Below, one piece after another: positions 1-7,875 of a stretch of DNA of 64,000 bases. Origin of the DNA: Rhizobium sp. J15 (GTDB lineage Bacteria > Pseudomonadota > Alphaproteobacteria > Rhizobiales > Rhizobiaceae); NCBI RefSeq assembly GCF_002531825.1, contig NZ_NWSX01000023.1:1-64000 (forward strand), read 5' to 3'. Numbering within the stretch: position 1 is the first letter of the stretch; every line of letters begins with the position of its first letter. A program made the position numbers and the translations under genes. The notes under the pieces are model-generated. The model had not been told where the DNA came from. It worked only from the letters and a program-made list of their open reading frames with translations, and searched no databases.

Positions 1-30
1 CCATCACCGAAAGTTAAACCGGACAGCAGT

Positions 31-89
31 GGGCTTGTCCCGAGCATCTGCCGTCGGTCGATAGGGCAGTAGATCCTCGGCACAAGGCC
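31..89. repeat. Palindromic intergenic repeat (RIME-like)
   Basis: Bases 31-44 (GGGCTTGTCCCGAG) pair imperfectly with 76-89 (CTCGGCACAAGGCC), and the inner segments 46-52 and 64-74 also pair. The whole stretch therefore folds into one long imperfect hairpin. A smaller hairpin, CCTCGG/CCGAGG, lies at 75-93. No open reading frame with coding character runs through it. The pattern resembles the palindromic mosaic repeats common between rhizobial genes; assignment to a named family is inference. Confidence 0.5.
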
Positions 90-130
90 GAGGACGACGT
101 CGAGAAGGAATGACGTTTTTCCACAAATTG

Positions 131-155
131 AGCCCCGGTTCGGCCGGGGCTTTTT
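131..155 (+). terminator. Rho-independent terminator of an upstream transcript
   Basis: An AGCCCCGG / CCGGGGCT stem closes on a short loop and is followed directly by five T residues. The T run is on the plus strand, so it ends a transcript entering from the left edge. The gene or RNA it serves is outside the window or lies in bases 1-130, where I see no coding sequence. Confidence 0.75.
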
Positions 156-235
156 CGTGTCAGGCTCTGTCGCAATTTGAGCAGGCAATTTCGCGGAGAG
201 TGCGAATTGCCGCTTGCCACCGCTTTTCAAATCAC

Positions 236-251
236 ATAAAGATATCTTTAT
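236..251. promoter_or_regulatory. Perfect 16-bp palindrome, probable operator of the regulator-metF operon
   Basis: ATAAAGATATCTTTAT reads the same on both strands and ends 18 bp before the start codon of the ArsR-methyltransferase gene. Position and symmetry fit an operator for a dimeric winged-helix repressor, most simply autoregulation of the operon. ArsR-type regulators of S-adenosylmethionine/S-adenosylhomocysteine metabolism in proteobacteria are known to use AT-rich GATATC-centred palindromes. That this one is bound by the adjacent protein is inference. Confidence 0.65.
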
Positions 252-269
252 ATCTTGATTGGGCGGGTA

Positions 270-1295
270 ATGAGCGAACCTTTGAAGCTTGGACTGGATG
301 GGTTGGTGGACGTCTTGAAGGCGGCCGGCGAGCCTACGCGTCTGCGTCTTCTGGCGCTTCTCGACGGCGGCGATCTGACGGTCACCGATCTCACCGAAAT
401 TCTCGGCCAGTCCCAGCCGCGCATCTCCCGCCACCTGAAGCTGCTCGGCGAAGCCGAACTGATCGAACGCTATCAGGAAGGCGCCTGGGCCTATTTCCGG
501 CTCAAGCAGGACGGCAAGGCGGCCATGCTTGTGCGGGCGTTGCTGAAGCATGTTTCCGAGAACGATCCGACCATCCTTCGCGACGGCGAGCGGCTTTCGC
601 AGGTCAAGCGCCAGCGCGCCGAACGCGCCCAGGCCTATTTCAGCCGCAACGCCGCGGAATGGGACGAGCTTCGCCGGCTGCATGCGGCTGACGAGGAAGT
701 CGATGCCGCCGTCATCCGGCTGCTCGGCAACCAGCCGATCGATTCGCTGCTCGATCTCGGCACCGGCACCGGCCGTATCCTCGAATTGCTGTCGGGGCTT
801 TACCGCCGGGCCATCGGCGTCGACGCCAGCCGCGACATGCTGAGCGTGGCGCGCGCCAATCTCGACAAATCACGCATCACCAAGGCGACGGTCCGCCACG
901 CCGATATCCTGAACCTTCCGTTCGAGGGGCAGGATTTCGATCTGGTGACGATCCATCAGGTGCTGCATTTCTTTGACCAGCCGGAAATCGCGATCGCGGA
1001 AGCGGCGCGCATGTTGCGGCCGGGTGGCCGGCTCGTGGTCATCGACCTTGCGCCGCACGCGCTCGAATATCTCCGCGACGAACATGCCCATGTCCGTCTC
1101 GGCTTCTCGCACCAGGCGATGTCCGACTGGCTGCGCAAGACCGGGCTCGATGTCGAGCAGGTCGTCGATCTTCATCCGGGTCAGCAGAGCGGGCAGGGGC
1201 TGACGGTCACCGTCTGGCTCGCGCGCGATCCGAGGCGCCTCATGGCTTCGCAGACGAGCGAAGGCGCCGAACCTACATTTGCCGGGAGAGTATGA
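270..1295 (+). CDS. ArsR-family regulator fused to a SAM-dependent methyltransferase domain
   Basis: This 341-residue protein has two domains. Residues about 8-85 form an ArsR winged helix, with the QPRISRHLKLL segment as recognition helix. Residues about 115-320 form a class I methyltransferase, with glycine-rich motif I (LLDLGTGTGR) at about 160-169. No ArsR-type metal-binding cysteine cluster is visible, so the effector may be SAM or SAH bound in the C-terminal domain, as proposed for SamR-type regulators of methionine metabolism. The ATG at 270 follows GGGCGGG; a TTG at 255 in frame is less likely. The stop lies 1 bp before the metF start, so the two genes form an operon, and a palindrome upstream suggests autoregulation. 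The effector is inferred. Confidence 0.8.
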   Translation: MSEPLKLGLDGLVDVLKAAGEPTRLRLLALLDGGDLTVTDLTEILGQSQPRISRHLKLLGEAELIERYQEGAWAYFRLKQDGKAAMLVRALLKHVSENDPTILRDGERLSQVKRQRAERAQAYFSRNAAEWDELRRLHAADEEVDAAVIRLLGNQPIDSLLDLGTGTGRILELLSGLYRRAIGVDASRDMLSVARANLDKSRITKATVRHADILNLPFEGQDFDLVTIHQVLHFFDQPEIAIAEAARMLRPGGRLVVIDLAPHALEYLRDEHAHVRLGFSHQAMSDWLRKTGLDVEQVVDLHPGQQSGQGLTVTVWLARDPRRLMASQTSEGAEPTFAGRV

Positions 1296-1296
1296 C

Positions 1297-2199
1297 ATGG
1301 CTTTGAACAACGAAGCACGCGGGCGCAACATCGGGATCTCCTTCGAATTCTTTCCGCCGAAATCGGAAGAGATGGAAGGCCAGCTCTGGGAGACCGTCAG
1401 CAAGCTGCAGGACTGGGACCCGGATTTCGTCTCGGTGACCTACGGCGCCGGCGGCACCACCAAGGCGCCGACGCTGTCGACCGTCACGCGCTTCCTGGGG
1501 CAGACGCCGCTTGCCACCGCTTCGCACCTGACCTGCGTCGGCGCGACGAAGGAAGAGACGCATCAGGTGATCGATACCTTCCGCAAGGCCGGCGTGACGC
1601 ATTTCGTGGCGCTGCGCGGCGATGCGCCGGGCGGCGCGGGGGCGCCCTACCAGCCGCATCCCGGCGGCTACGCCAATGCGGCCGAGCTGGTGGCCGGCCT
1701 GAAGGCGATCGGCGATTTCGAGATCTCGGTGTCCGCCTATCCGGAAAAACATCCGGAAAGCCGCGATACGGCCGCCGATATCGACATGCTGAAGCGCAAG
1801 GCCGATAACGGCGCCAACCGGGCGCTGACGCAGTTCTTCTTCGACAACGACAATTTCGAGCGTTACCTGGAGCGGGTGCGCGCTGCCGGCGTCTCGATCC
1901 CCATCGTGCCCGGCATCATGCCGATCCAGAACCTGACGCAGCTGAAGCGCTTCGCCGGCGCCTGCGGCACGATCATTCCCGCCTTCCTCGACGAGCGTTT
2001 CGCCGGCTACGACGATAAGCCCGAGGAGCGGGCGAAGGTCGCGGCCGAAGTGGCGGCCGAACAGATCGAGGATCTGGTGCGGCGCGGCATCGACGAGTTC
2101 CATCTCTATACGATGAACCGCGCGCCGCTGGTTTCCGCCGTGCTCGACAATCTCGGCTTTTCCCGCCGCCCGGCAAAGAGCGCCGGCGCCGCAGCCTGA
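1297..2199 (+). CDS. metF: Methylenetetrahydrofolate reductase
   Basis: The 300-residue product reduces 5,10-methylene-THF to 5-methyl-THF, the methyl donor for methionine synthase. It shows the family's N-terminal FEFFPPKS strand, the GAGGTT segment near residue 50, FVALRGDAP near 105 and the RALTQFFFD segment near 180 that contribute to the FAD/folate barrel. The length matches the bacterial single-domain enzyme. The start at 1297 follows GGGAGAG, and a GTATGACATG junction places it 1 bp after the regulator's stop codon. Pairing with the SAM-type regulator suggests that methyl-cycle demand controls its expression. A strong terminator follows at 2222. Confidence 0.95.
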   Translation: MALNNEARGRNIGISFEFFPPKSEEMEGQLWETVSKLQDWDPDFVSVTYGAGGTTKAPTLSTVTRFLGQTPLATASHLTCVGATKEETHQVIDTFRKAGVTHFVALRGDAPGGAGAPYQPHPGGYANAAELVAGLKAIGDFEISVSAYPEKHPESRDTAADIDMLKRKADNGANRALTQFFFDNDNFERYLERVRAAGVSIPIVPGIMPIQNLTQLKRFAGACGTIIPAFLDERFAGYDDKPEERAKVAAEVAAEQIEDLVRRGIDEFHLYTMNRAPLVSAVLDNLGFSRRPAKSAGAAA

Positions 2200-2221
2200 T
2201 CTTTGTCTCCGCTCAAAAGTG

Positions 2222-2254
2222 AAAAGCGCATGTCGGGCGGGACATGCGCTTTTT
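2222..2254 (+). terminator. Terminator of the regulator-metF operon, probably bidirectional
   Basis: A 13-bp stem (AAAAGCGCATGTC / GACATGCGCTTTT) with a GGGCGG loop ends in a T run on the plus strand. The A run on its left side gives a T run on the minus strand as well, so it can also end transcription of the small minus-strand gene at 2316-2393. Confidence 0.85.
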
Positions 2255-2315
2255 CTTTGGCGGATTGATCAGGGGAGTTTAGGCACTATCAGCGTTATGC
2301 GTTTGTCATCCTGGC

Positions 2316-2393
2316 TCAGATGAAGAGCATGGATAGGACGAAAGCGAACGCTGCACTGACCAACAGAACATTCAAGGATTGCGTGAGTCCCAT
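2316..2393 (-). CDS. Tiny hydrophobic membrane peptide (25 aa)
   Basis: The reading frame encodes a short N-terminus (MGLTQSL) followed by one hydrophobic helix of about 17 residues ending in SMLFI and a TGA stop. A GGAG ribosome binding site sits 6 bases before the ATG. Codon choice is coherent over the whole frame, and a bidirectional terminator lies downstream at 2222-2254. The gene is far below usual length limits, so it is likely to be missed by automatic annotation. Function is unknown; one transmembrane span with almost no soluble part suggests a regulator or partner of a larger membrane protein. Confidence 0.6.
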   Translation of the reverse strand: MGLTQSLNVLLVSAAFAFVLSMLFI

Positions 2394-2556
2394 GTCTGTC
2401 TCCTCGCGTTAACCGGCCGATATTATGTCTGAAATATGTCGGTTGGAAAGCGGATTTTATGCTGCGCCGCCGAAATGGGCGGTGGATAAGTCGAGGATCG
2501 TTTTCGCAAGTTATTGATATAAAACGATAATTTATCGCTAATTTTTGTTCACAGAT

Positions 2557-2573
2557 TTTAACGCGGCGTTAAA
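2557..2573. promoter_or_regulatory. 17-bp palindrome in the 2394-2657 intergenic region
   Basis: TTTAACGC and GCGTTAAA are arranged around one central G, an 8-1-8 inverted repeat. It lies about 165 bp upstream of the tiny minus-strand gene and 85 bp downstream of the EamA transporter gene. The surrounding 260 bp is AT-rich and holds no coding sequence. It could be an operator for the tiny gene; nothing in the sequence identifies the regulator. Confidence 0.35.
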
Positions 2574-2657
2574 TCAGGCGATTGCGGGTTCACCTATGCG
2601 CCGAAAACATGGCGGCCGCGCAAGCGGTTGAAAACATAGAGAATATACAACCGTCAC

Positions 2658-3563
2658 TCAGGCAGGTTTCGTCAGCAGGCGATAGGCGCGGCCATCGAGG
2701 ATGACGAGGCCGAAACCGATCAGCGCCATGCCGGCGAGTTCGGCGAGGCTCAGCCTTTCGCCCAGGAAGAGCACGCCGAGAAGGATGGCGCCCGGCGGAA
2801 CCAGCAGGGTGACGAGCGAGGCGTTCGTGGCGCCGGCCATTGCCATGATCCTGAAATAGAGAATGTAGGCGAAGGCCGTCGACAGCAGCGCCAGTGCCAG
2901 GATGGCAAGCAGTGCGTCGAGCGGCGGCGCGGCAAGTTCCCAGGGGCGATCGGCGAGCAGCGACAGCGGCAGCGCGATCAACGAGGAGGCGGTCAACTGG
3001 CCGGCAGCGGTAACGGGGGAGGGAACGCCCTTGAAACGTTTGCCGTAGGTGGCGGCGAAGCCGTAGGAGACGGCGGCAAGCACCGGAAGCAGCAGCGCCC
3101 AGAGCGGCGCTTCGCTGCCGGTGGAGATGCTGGGGCCGATCAGCACGACCGTACCGGCGAGGCCGACGAGGCAGCCGGCGATCTTTGCCGAGGTAAGCTT
3201 CTCGTCCGAGGTGAGGTAATTGGCGATGAGCACGGTCCAGATCGGCGTCGTTGCGTTCAGGATCGCCGCAAGGCCGGCGCCGATCCGCGTCTGGCCGAAG
3301 AAGATCAGCGCATGTGGCAGGACATTGTTGATGATGCCGAGAAAGAGGAATTCCCGCCAGCGGGCCTTGAGGATCGGATAGATATCGAAACGGCCGGCGA
3401 TATAGATATGCAGCGCGAGCGCTGCGAGCAGCAGCCTGAGGAAGACGAGGGTCAGCGGCGGTACGTGCTGGACGGCGATGCGGGCAAAGAAGAAAGAGCC
3501 GCCCCAGATCAGGCCGAGCAGGACCAGCAGCCCCCAGGTCCAGGCATTCATTCTGCTGTCCAT
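2658..3563 (-). CDS. EamA/DMT-family transporter
   Basis: The 301-residue membrane protein has about ten hydrophobic helices arranged as two EamA repeats (residues about 10-140 and 150-290). It begins with the family-typical GLIWGGSFFFARIA segment and contains NATTPIWTVLIA near residue 105 and NASLVTLLVPPGAILLG near 245, which mark the repeats. Members of the drug/metabolite transporter superfamily usually export small metabolites or amino acids; the substrate cannot be read from sequence. The start at 3563 has a GGAGGAAG ribosome binding site. It is transcribed alone, with 97 bp separating it from the next minus-strand gene to the right. Confidence 0.85.
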   Translation of the reverse strand: MDSRMNAWTWGLLVLLGLIWGGSFFFARIAVQHVPPLTLVFLRLLLAALALHIYIAGRFDIYPILKARWREFLFLGIINNVLPHALIFFGQTRIGAGLAAILNATTPIWTVLIANYLTSDEKLTSAKIAGCLVGLAGTVVLIGPSISTGSEAPLWALLLPVLAAVSYGFAATYGKRFKGVPSPVTAAGQLTASSLIALPLSLLADRPWELAAPPLDALLAILALALLSTAFAYILYFRIMAMAGATNASLVTLLVPPGAILLGVLFLGERLSLAELAGMALIGFGLVILDGRAYRLLTKPA

Positions 3564-3610
3564 GCCGCTTCCTCCAGCTAAAAGGTTCGGACAGACTTAG
3601 CGCAGACCGA

Positions 3611-3646
3611 AAACGGCGCCACCCGTTTCTTGCGAAGCGGGTGGCG
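3611..3646 (-). terminator. Terminator-like hairpin after the MltB-type transglycosylase gene
   Basis: A nine-base-pair stem CGCCACCCG / CGGGTGGCG (3617-3625 with 3638-3646) encloses an inner CTTGCGAAG. On the minus strand a short T run follows at 3614-3611 after two bases. It lies 15 bp beyond the stop codon of the minus-strand gene ending at 3661, in the right place to end its transcript. Confidence 0.5.
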
Positions 3647-3660
3647 TAAATCGTCAGGGA

Positions 3661-4884
3661 TCAGAGAGCGTTGAGGAGGGCAGGCGTCGCCCAGCCGTCG
3701 GCCGGCATGCCGAGGCGCTGCTGCTCCTTCTGGATCGCAACGCGCGTACCGGAGCCGAGAATGCCGTCGATCTCGCCGACATCATGGCCGAGCGATTGCA
3801 GCTTGGTCTGTAGCGTCTTCATCTGCTCGTTGGCGAGCCCCTGTTCAGGCGTGCCCTTGAGATAGGTCGGGGCGCCGGAAAGCCGGGTCGCGAAATAGGC
3901 GGCCGACGTCGTGTAGATGAAGGACTTGTTCCATTCGAGATAGATCTTGAAATTCGGGTAGGCGATGAAGGCCGGTCCCATGCGGCCCTGCGGCAGCACG
4001 AGATCGCCTTCGAGATCGCCGAAGGCGGTGTTGCCGTCGCGGGGCGTGACGCCGAGCGCGAACCACTCGCTGGCCTTCATCGTGCCGCCGAGGCCGGATT
4101 TCTCGAAGGGCAGATTGTCGGGCAGGGTGACTTCCTGCAGCCAGGGCTGGCCGCGCTCGAAGCCGAGGTGCTGGATGAATTTCGCCGCTGTCAGGATGGC
4201 GTCCGGACCGCTCTGCTTCAGGCGGACATGGCCGTCGCCATCGCCGTCCATGCCATAGGCGATGATATCGCGCGGCAGCATCTGCACCTGGCCGATCTCG
4301 CCGGCCCAGGCGCCGGTATTGGTGGCGGGGTCGAGGTCGCCGTGCTGGACCATCTCGATGAGGGCGATCAGCTGCGGTCGGAAGAGCTCCGGCCGGCGGC
4401 AGTCATGCGACAGCGTCACCAGGGCGTTGCGGGTGTTGAAATCGCCCTGGACGGCGCCGAAATCGGTTTCCATCGCCCAGAAGGCGGTGATGACGCCCGC
4501 GGGGACGCCGAATTCCTGCTCGGCCCGGGCAAAGACGTCGGCATATTGCTTCATCTTCTGGCGGCCGATGTCGAGGCGGGCCTGGCTGACGGTGCGCTGG
4601 GAGAATTCGAGGAAGGTCTGCTTGAAGACGCCCTGGGCGCGATCCCGGCTGAGCACCTTGGGATCGATCTCGGCGCCGGCAAGCGCCGCGTCGGCGGCCG
4701 CGGCACTGGCGCCGGCGGCAACTGCATCGGCCTTGACGCCCTCAAGGAAGGCGGACAGATCGCCGCCGCAGGGCGCCGCCGCCGGAGCGGAGGCAGCAGG
4801 CGCCTGCTGGGCGGCCGCGCCGCCGGCAAAGGTCAGGGCAAACAGGAGGGCGAGTGCAGAGCGGCTTGCGAGCGAGCGGTGCAT
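3661..4884 (-). CDS. Membrane-bound-type lytic murein transglycosylase (MltB/SLT_2) with peptidoglycan-binding domain
   Basis: The 407-residue preprotein cleaves the MurNAc-GlcNAc bond of peptidoglycan with formation of 1,6-anhydro ends. A signal peptide (about residues 1-25, ending AAAQQ) targets it to the periplasm. The SLT_2 catalytic domain covers about 45-330. It includes FWAMETDFGAVQGDF, where the glutamate is the expected catalytic acid, and the AGEIGQVQMLP segment. A PG_binding_1 domain closes the protein (about 340-405: LQSLGHDVGEIDGILGSGT). The ATG at 4884 opens directly into a signal peptide; upstream in-frame starts would add about 64 residues without signal character. It has no lipobox, so it is probably soluble in the periplasm. 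The next gene upstream is the GH25 lysozyme gene, also on the minus strand. Confidence 0.9.
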   Translation of the reverse strand: MHRSLASRSALALLFALTFAGGAAAQQAPAASAPAAAPCGGDLSAFLEGVKADAVAAGASAAAADAALAGAEIDPKVLSRDRAQGVFKQTFLEFSQRTVSQARLDIGRQKMKQYADVFARAEQEFGVPAGVITAFWAMETDFGAVQGDFNTRNALVTLSHDCRRPELFRPQLIALIEMVQHGDLDPATNTGAWAGEIGQVQMLPRDIIAYGMDGDGDGHVRLKQSGPDAILTAAKFIQHLGFERGQPWLQEVTLPDNLPFEKSGLGGTMKASEWFALGVTPRDGNTAFGDLEGDLVLPQGRMGPAFIAYPNFKIYLEWNKSFIYTTSAAYFATRLSGAPTYLKGTPEQGLANEQMKTLQTKLQSLGHDVGEIDGILGSGTRVAIQKEQQRLGMPADGWATPALLNAL

Positions 4885-4972
4885 GAATGCGGTCCTTATA
4901 GCAAATAGCAAATGGATGCCCGTCGCTTTCACAGAGGAATGTGACGGAAGCAAGAAAGATTGAAAGACGTTA

Positions 4973-5770
4973 CTAAGAATTTCTATCCTTGGAAACGGTC
5001 GCGACCCAGTTGTTCCAGTTCTTTGCGCTGCCGGCAAAGACGTTGATATCGGTCGGCCCCTTGATGCCGGGAACAACGCCGGTCGAGGTATACTGCCAGA
5101 AGGCCCAGCGGCGGTCGGAATAGGTCACTTCCGGGTGCTTGGCCACGGAGCGCACCCAGAAATGATAGTCCGGGAAGTAGCCGACGAGATTCTCGCGGTG
5201 GAAATCGACCGAAGTATAGATGATCGGCCGTTTGCCGTAATAGGCCTCCAGCCGGTCCATGAAACGCTGCATTTCGGCGCGCACCGTTGCCGGGTCGGGA
5301 CGATAGCGGCAGGTCTTCGATTCGCCGTTCCATTCGACGTCGAGCACCGGCGGCAGGCGCATGGCGTCCTTCGGCACGTTGCTGATGAACCAGTCGGCCT
5401 GTTGGTCGGCCGAGGAGCAGAAATAATAGAAATGATAGGGAGCGTGCGGGATGCCGGCGGCGCGGGCCTCGCGCCAATATTCGTCGAATCGGGGGTCGAG
5501 CCTGTCCTTGCCTTCCGTCGCCTTGATGAAGGCGAAGGCGACGCCCGAATTCTTCACCGTCGCCCAGTCGATATCGCCTTGCCATTTGGAGATGTCGATG
5601 CCGTGCACATCATTCTGATGCGGGTGCTTCGCGCCGAAATTCTGCGGATCGGTGTCCTTGAAGCGCGTTTTCGGCTTGATCGACGCCGTTTCGAGGTAAT
5701 CATAACCGGAGGAGGAGCAGCCGGCGAGCATGATGGCCAAAGGCAGAACGCAAAACAAAAGCCGGCGCAT
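4973..5770 (-). CDS. GH25-family lysozyme (muramidase) lipoprotein
   Basis: The 265-residue precursor begins with a lipoprotein signal (MRRLLFCVLPLAIMLAGC), with the cysteine at 18 as lipidation site. A glycoside hydrolase family 25 barrel follows: HGIDISKWQGDIDW near residue 56, FAFIKATEGKDRLDP near 80, APYHFYYF near 110, and VLDVEWNG near 140, which carries the acidic DxE pair expected at the active site. GH25 enzymes hydrolyse the beta-1,4 MurNAc-GlcNAc bond. The ATG at 5770 is preferred over one 39 bp upstream because the signal peptide starts there. It lies upstream of the lytic transglycosylase gene on the same strand, separated by 88 bp. Confidence 0.85.
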   Translation of the reverse strand: MRRLLFCVLPLAIMLAGCSSSGYDYLETASIKPKTRFKDTDPQNFGAKHPHQNDVHGIDISKWQGDIDWATVKNSGVAFAFIKATEGKDRLDPRFDEYWREARAAGIPHAPYHFYYFCSSADQQADWFISNVPKDAMRLPPVLDVEWNGESKTCRYRPDPATVRAEMQRFMDRLEAYYGKRPIIYTSVDFHRENLVGYFPDYHFWVRSVAKHPEVTYSDRRWAFWQYTSTGVVPGIKGPTDINVFAGSAKNWNNWVATVSKDRNS

Positions 5771-5897
5771 GGGTATCCCGTCGTGAACCGAATGATCTCT
5801 TTGCCCCACAGCCTGACCTTCGAAAATGACGAGCCCAGCAGAGGTATAACCCTCTTTTCACCATATCAACGTAAAAAATCGGTTAGTTTCAAGCGAA

Positions 5898-6572
5898 TTA
5901 TGAGCGTTTGCTGATAATTGCCGCCCGCCAGGCATAACCGCCGCCGACGGTTTCGAAGACCAATCGCGCCTTGTTCTCTTCGGCCTGGGCTTCCAGTACC
6001 TCGCGCAGGTCGCGGCGCGGGGTGACGTGGAACTTGGCGAGCCAGGACTGGAGCATGCGGCGGAACCAGCGCGGCAGGCCCTCCTGCTGGCCGAAATCGA
6101 CGATATGGAGCTGGCCGCCGGGATTGAGCGCGGCGATCGACGCGTCGACGGCGCGCTCCCAATCCGGGATCATCGACAGGGCATAGGAAATGAGGATGCG
6201 GTCGAAGCCGCTGACGCCGAATTCGCGCGGTGTGAAGGCCGTGGCGTCGGCGACGCGGAATTCCGGAATGGTCGCTTTGGTGGCGAAGGTCTTGCGCGCC
6301 GAGATCAGCATTTCCTGGGAAATGTCGAGGCCGAACAGCTTGGCGGTCGGGAAGTGCCTGTGGGCCAAAGCCATGTTGCGGCCGGTGCCGCAGCCGACCT
6401 CGAGCAGGGTGCCACCTTCCGGCACGTCGAGATTGCGGATCGTGCTGTCGCGGCCGAGAAGATAATATTTGCGGGTGAGGTCGTAGATGTGGCGCTGGTA
6501 GCGGTACATGCCATCCATGAGGCTGGCATGCTGATCGCTCTTTCCCACCGTCTCGGCGCCGACCTTGCTCAC
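5898..6572 (-). CDS. btaB: BtaB, SAM-dependent N-methyltransferase of DGTS betaine lipid synthesis
   Basis: The 224-residue product has class I methyltransferase motif I (LLEVGCGTGRNM) near residue 60, an acidic motif II (FGLDIS) near 83 and a motif IV region (DRILISYALSMIPDW) near 125. It should methylate diacylglyceryl-homoserine three times to give the phosphorus-free lipid DGTS. The start is a GTG at 6572 overlapping the btaA stop in a GTGA junction, preceded by GAAGAAGG; the longer frame running from 6662 lies inside btaA and is not needed. Tight translational coupling with btaA supports the pathway assignment. Confidence 0.9.
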   Translation of the reverse strand: MSKVGAETVGKSDQHASLMDGMYRYQRHIYDLTRKYYLLGRDSTIRNLDVPEGGTLLEVGCGTGRNMALAHRHFPTAKLFGLDISQEMLISARKTFATKATIPEFRVADATAFTPREFGVSGFDRILISYALSMIPDWERAVDASIAALNPGGQLHIVDFGQQEGLPRWFRRMLQSWLAKFHVTPRRDLREVLEAQAEENKARLVFETVGGGYAWRAAIISKRS

Positions 6573-7813
6573 GCCTTCTTCCCGTAGATGTGGAAGCCGC
6601 CGTAGATCGCCGAGCGGTCGAGTGCGGTCAGTTCGCGCGACTTCTCCTCGAAGTAGTCCCACTGGTCGCGGATCGACGGAGACAGGCGGCCTTCGATGAT
6701 GCTCTTTTCGGCGGCGGTGCGGAAGATCACGCGCGCACCTTCGCGCGCCGTGCGGGTGATCTCCCGCCAGACGTCGTTCAGCTGCCCGTCGGTCATCCAG
6801 TCCTGCGCGTCGAGCAGGATGTAGCGATCGCGCGAGGAAGCCGGCTCGCGGGCCAGAAGCTCGGTAAAGCTTGCATGGTGAACGTTGACGCGGTCGACAT
6901 TGGCGCGGATCACTTCGTAGTGCTCCGGCTTCAGATAGGTCGGCAGCGGGCCTTCCTCTGCGGCCGCATAGCGGCGGCCGAAGGCCTGCCAGGCGAAATA
7001 ATTGTCGCGCATCGGGAAGTGACAGGCGAGCTTTTCCAGGCGGTGCTTCAGCACCGGCGCGATCGAATGATCGTCGGCAAGGCTTGCGAGCTCGTCATAT
7101 TGCTGCGGCGGAATGCCGAGACCGAAGAGAGAGCTCTTGCGGCCGGTGATCCAGCGCACGACCGGCTTTTCGAATAGGGGCGCGATCTGCTCGTCGAAGA
7201 ACTGGCGCTGCTCGCGGATCGAGCGGGTCTTGGTCATTTCACGCAGCTTGACGCCGTGCAGGCGGGCAAGAAGATGGGCCGCGCCGATGAAGCGGCCGAG
7301 CAGGCCGGTTTCGTAGATATTGCGGTCGAAGACGGTGACGCGACGACGGCCGAACTTGCGGCCGTTCCAGTAGCTGCGGGTCGCCTCGTCGAGCTTGGCG
7401 GCGAGATGCCGGTCGAAGGCGCGGCTGTTCGACTTCTCGTTCGGCATCGCCAGGAAGCGGACCAGATCGGAATGGCCGGGCAGATGCTTGAAGGCGGCAA
7501 GCTTCAGGCGGTTCAGCGCGATGTGGTGCGGGTTGAGATCGACGACGTCGATCGAGGCCGGCGCCTTGGAGAGATAGGCGAGCATGTTGCAGCCGCCGGA
7601 ACCGATGGTGACGATGCGATGATTGGGCTTCAGCTCCATAGCCTGCATGTCGAGATCCGGATCCTCCCAGATCTGCGGATAGACGAGGCCGGAGAAGAGC
7701 AGACCGAAGAGACGCTCGGAAAAACCATCCTTCGAAAAAGCCTTGTGGCGGAGAAGGGCGTCCTTGAGTTTCCGGTTCTTGCGGAAGCCGGCATCCGGTG
7801 CAAATTCCGACAT
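6569..7813 (-). CDS. btaA: BtaA, SAM:diacylglycerol 3-amino-3-carboxypropyltransferase
   Basis: The 414-residue protein belongs to the DUF3419/BtaA family and transfers the 3-amino-3-carboxypropyl group of SAM to diacylglycerol, the first step of betaine lipid synthesis. Visible family segments are GLVYPQIWEDP near residue 42, the SAM-binding VTIGSGGCNMLAYL near 68 with VDLNPHH near 90, and the C-terminal RYILLDAQDWMTD near 325. It is the first gene of the btaA-btaB operon. In Sinorhizobium these lipids replace phospholipids when phosphate is limiting and the genes are under PhoB. A PHO-box-like sequence lies 45 bp upstream of this start. Confidence 0.93.
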   Translation of the reverse strand: MSEFAPDAGFRKNRKLKDALLRHKAFSKDGFSERLFGLLFSGLVYPQIWEDPDLDMQAMELKPNHRIVTIGSGGCNMLAYLSKAPASIDVVDLNPHHIALNRLKLAAFKHLPGHSDLVRFLAMPNEKSNSRAFDRHLAAKLDEATRSYWNGRKFGRRRVTVFDRNIYETGLLGRFIGAAHLLARLHGVKLREMTKTRSIREQRQFFDEQIAPLFEKPVVRWITGRKSSLFGLGIPPQQYDELASLADDHSIAPVLKHRLEKLACHFPMRDNYFAWQAFGRRYAAAEEGPLPTYLKPEHYEVIRANVDRVNVHHASFTELLAREPASSRDRYILLDAQDWMTDGQLNDVWREITRTAREGARVIFRTAAEKSIIEGRLSPSIRDQWDYFEEKSRELTALDRSAIYGGFHIYGKKA

Positions 7814-7857
7814 GAGTCTGTCACCTTTTTAGCGTTCAGGGCGTGTAGCGCGCCACT

Positions 7858-7875
7858 GCTACAGTTTGATGACGT
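7858..7875 (-). promoter_or_regulatory. PHO-box-like PhoB site upstream of btaA
   Basis: On the minus strand the site reads ACGTCAT-CAAA-CTGTAGC. Each seven-base half matches the CTGTCAT half-site consensus at four or five positions, with the correct four-base spacer. It ends 45 bp before the btaA start. PhoB control of btaAB is established in Sinorhizobium; this particular site is inferred from pattern and position. Confidence 0.45.

Noticed and set aside
1..130. Possible 3' end of a coding gene at the left edge
   Set aside because: Two plus-strand frames stay open only to about base 70 and the third closes within 20 bases; the stretch folds as a palindromic repeat before a terminator, so no coding call is made.
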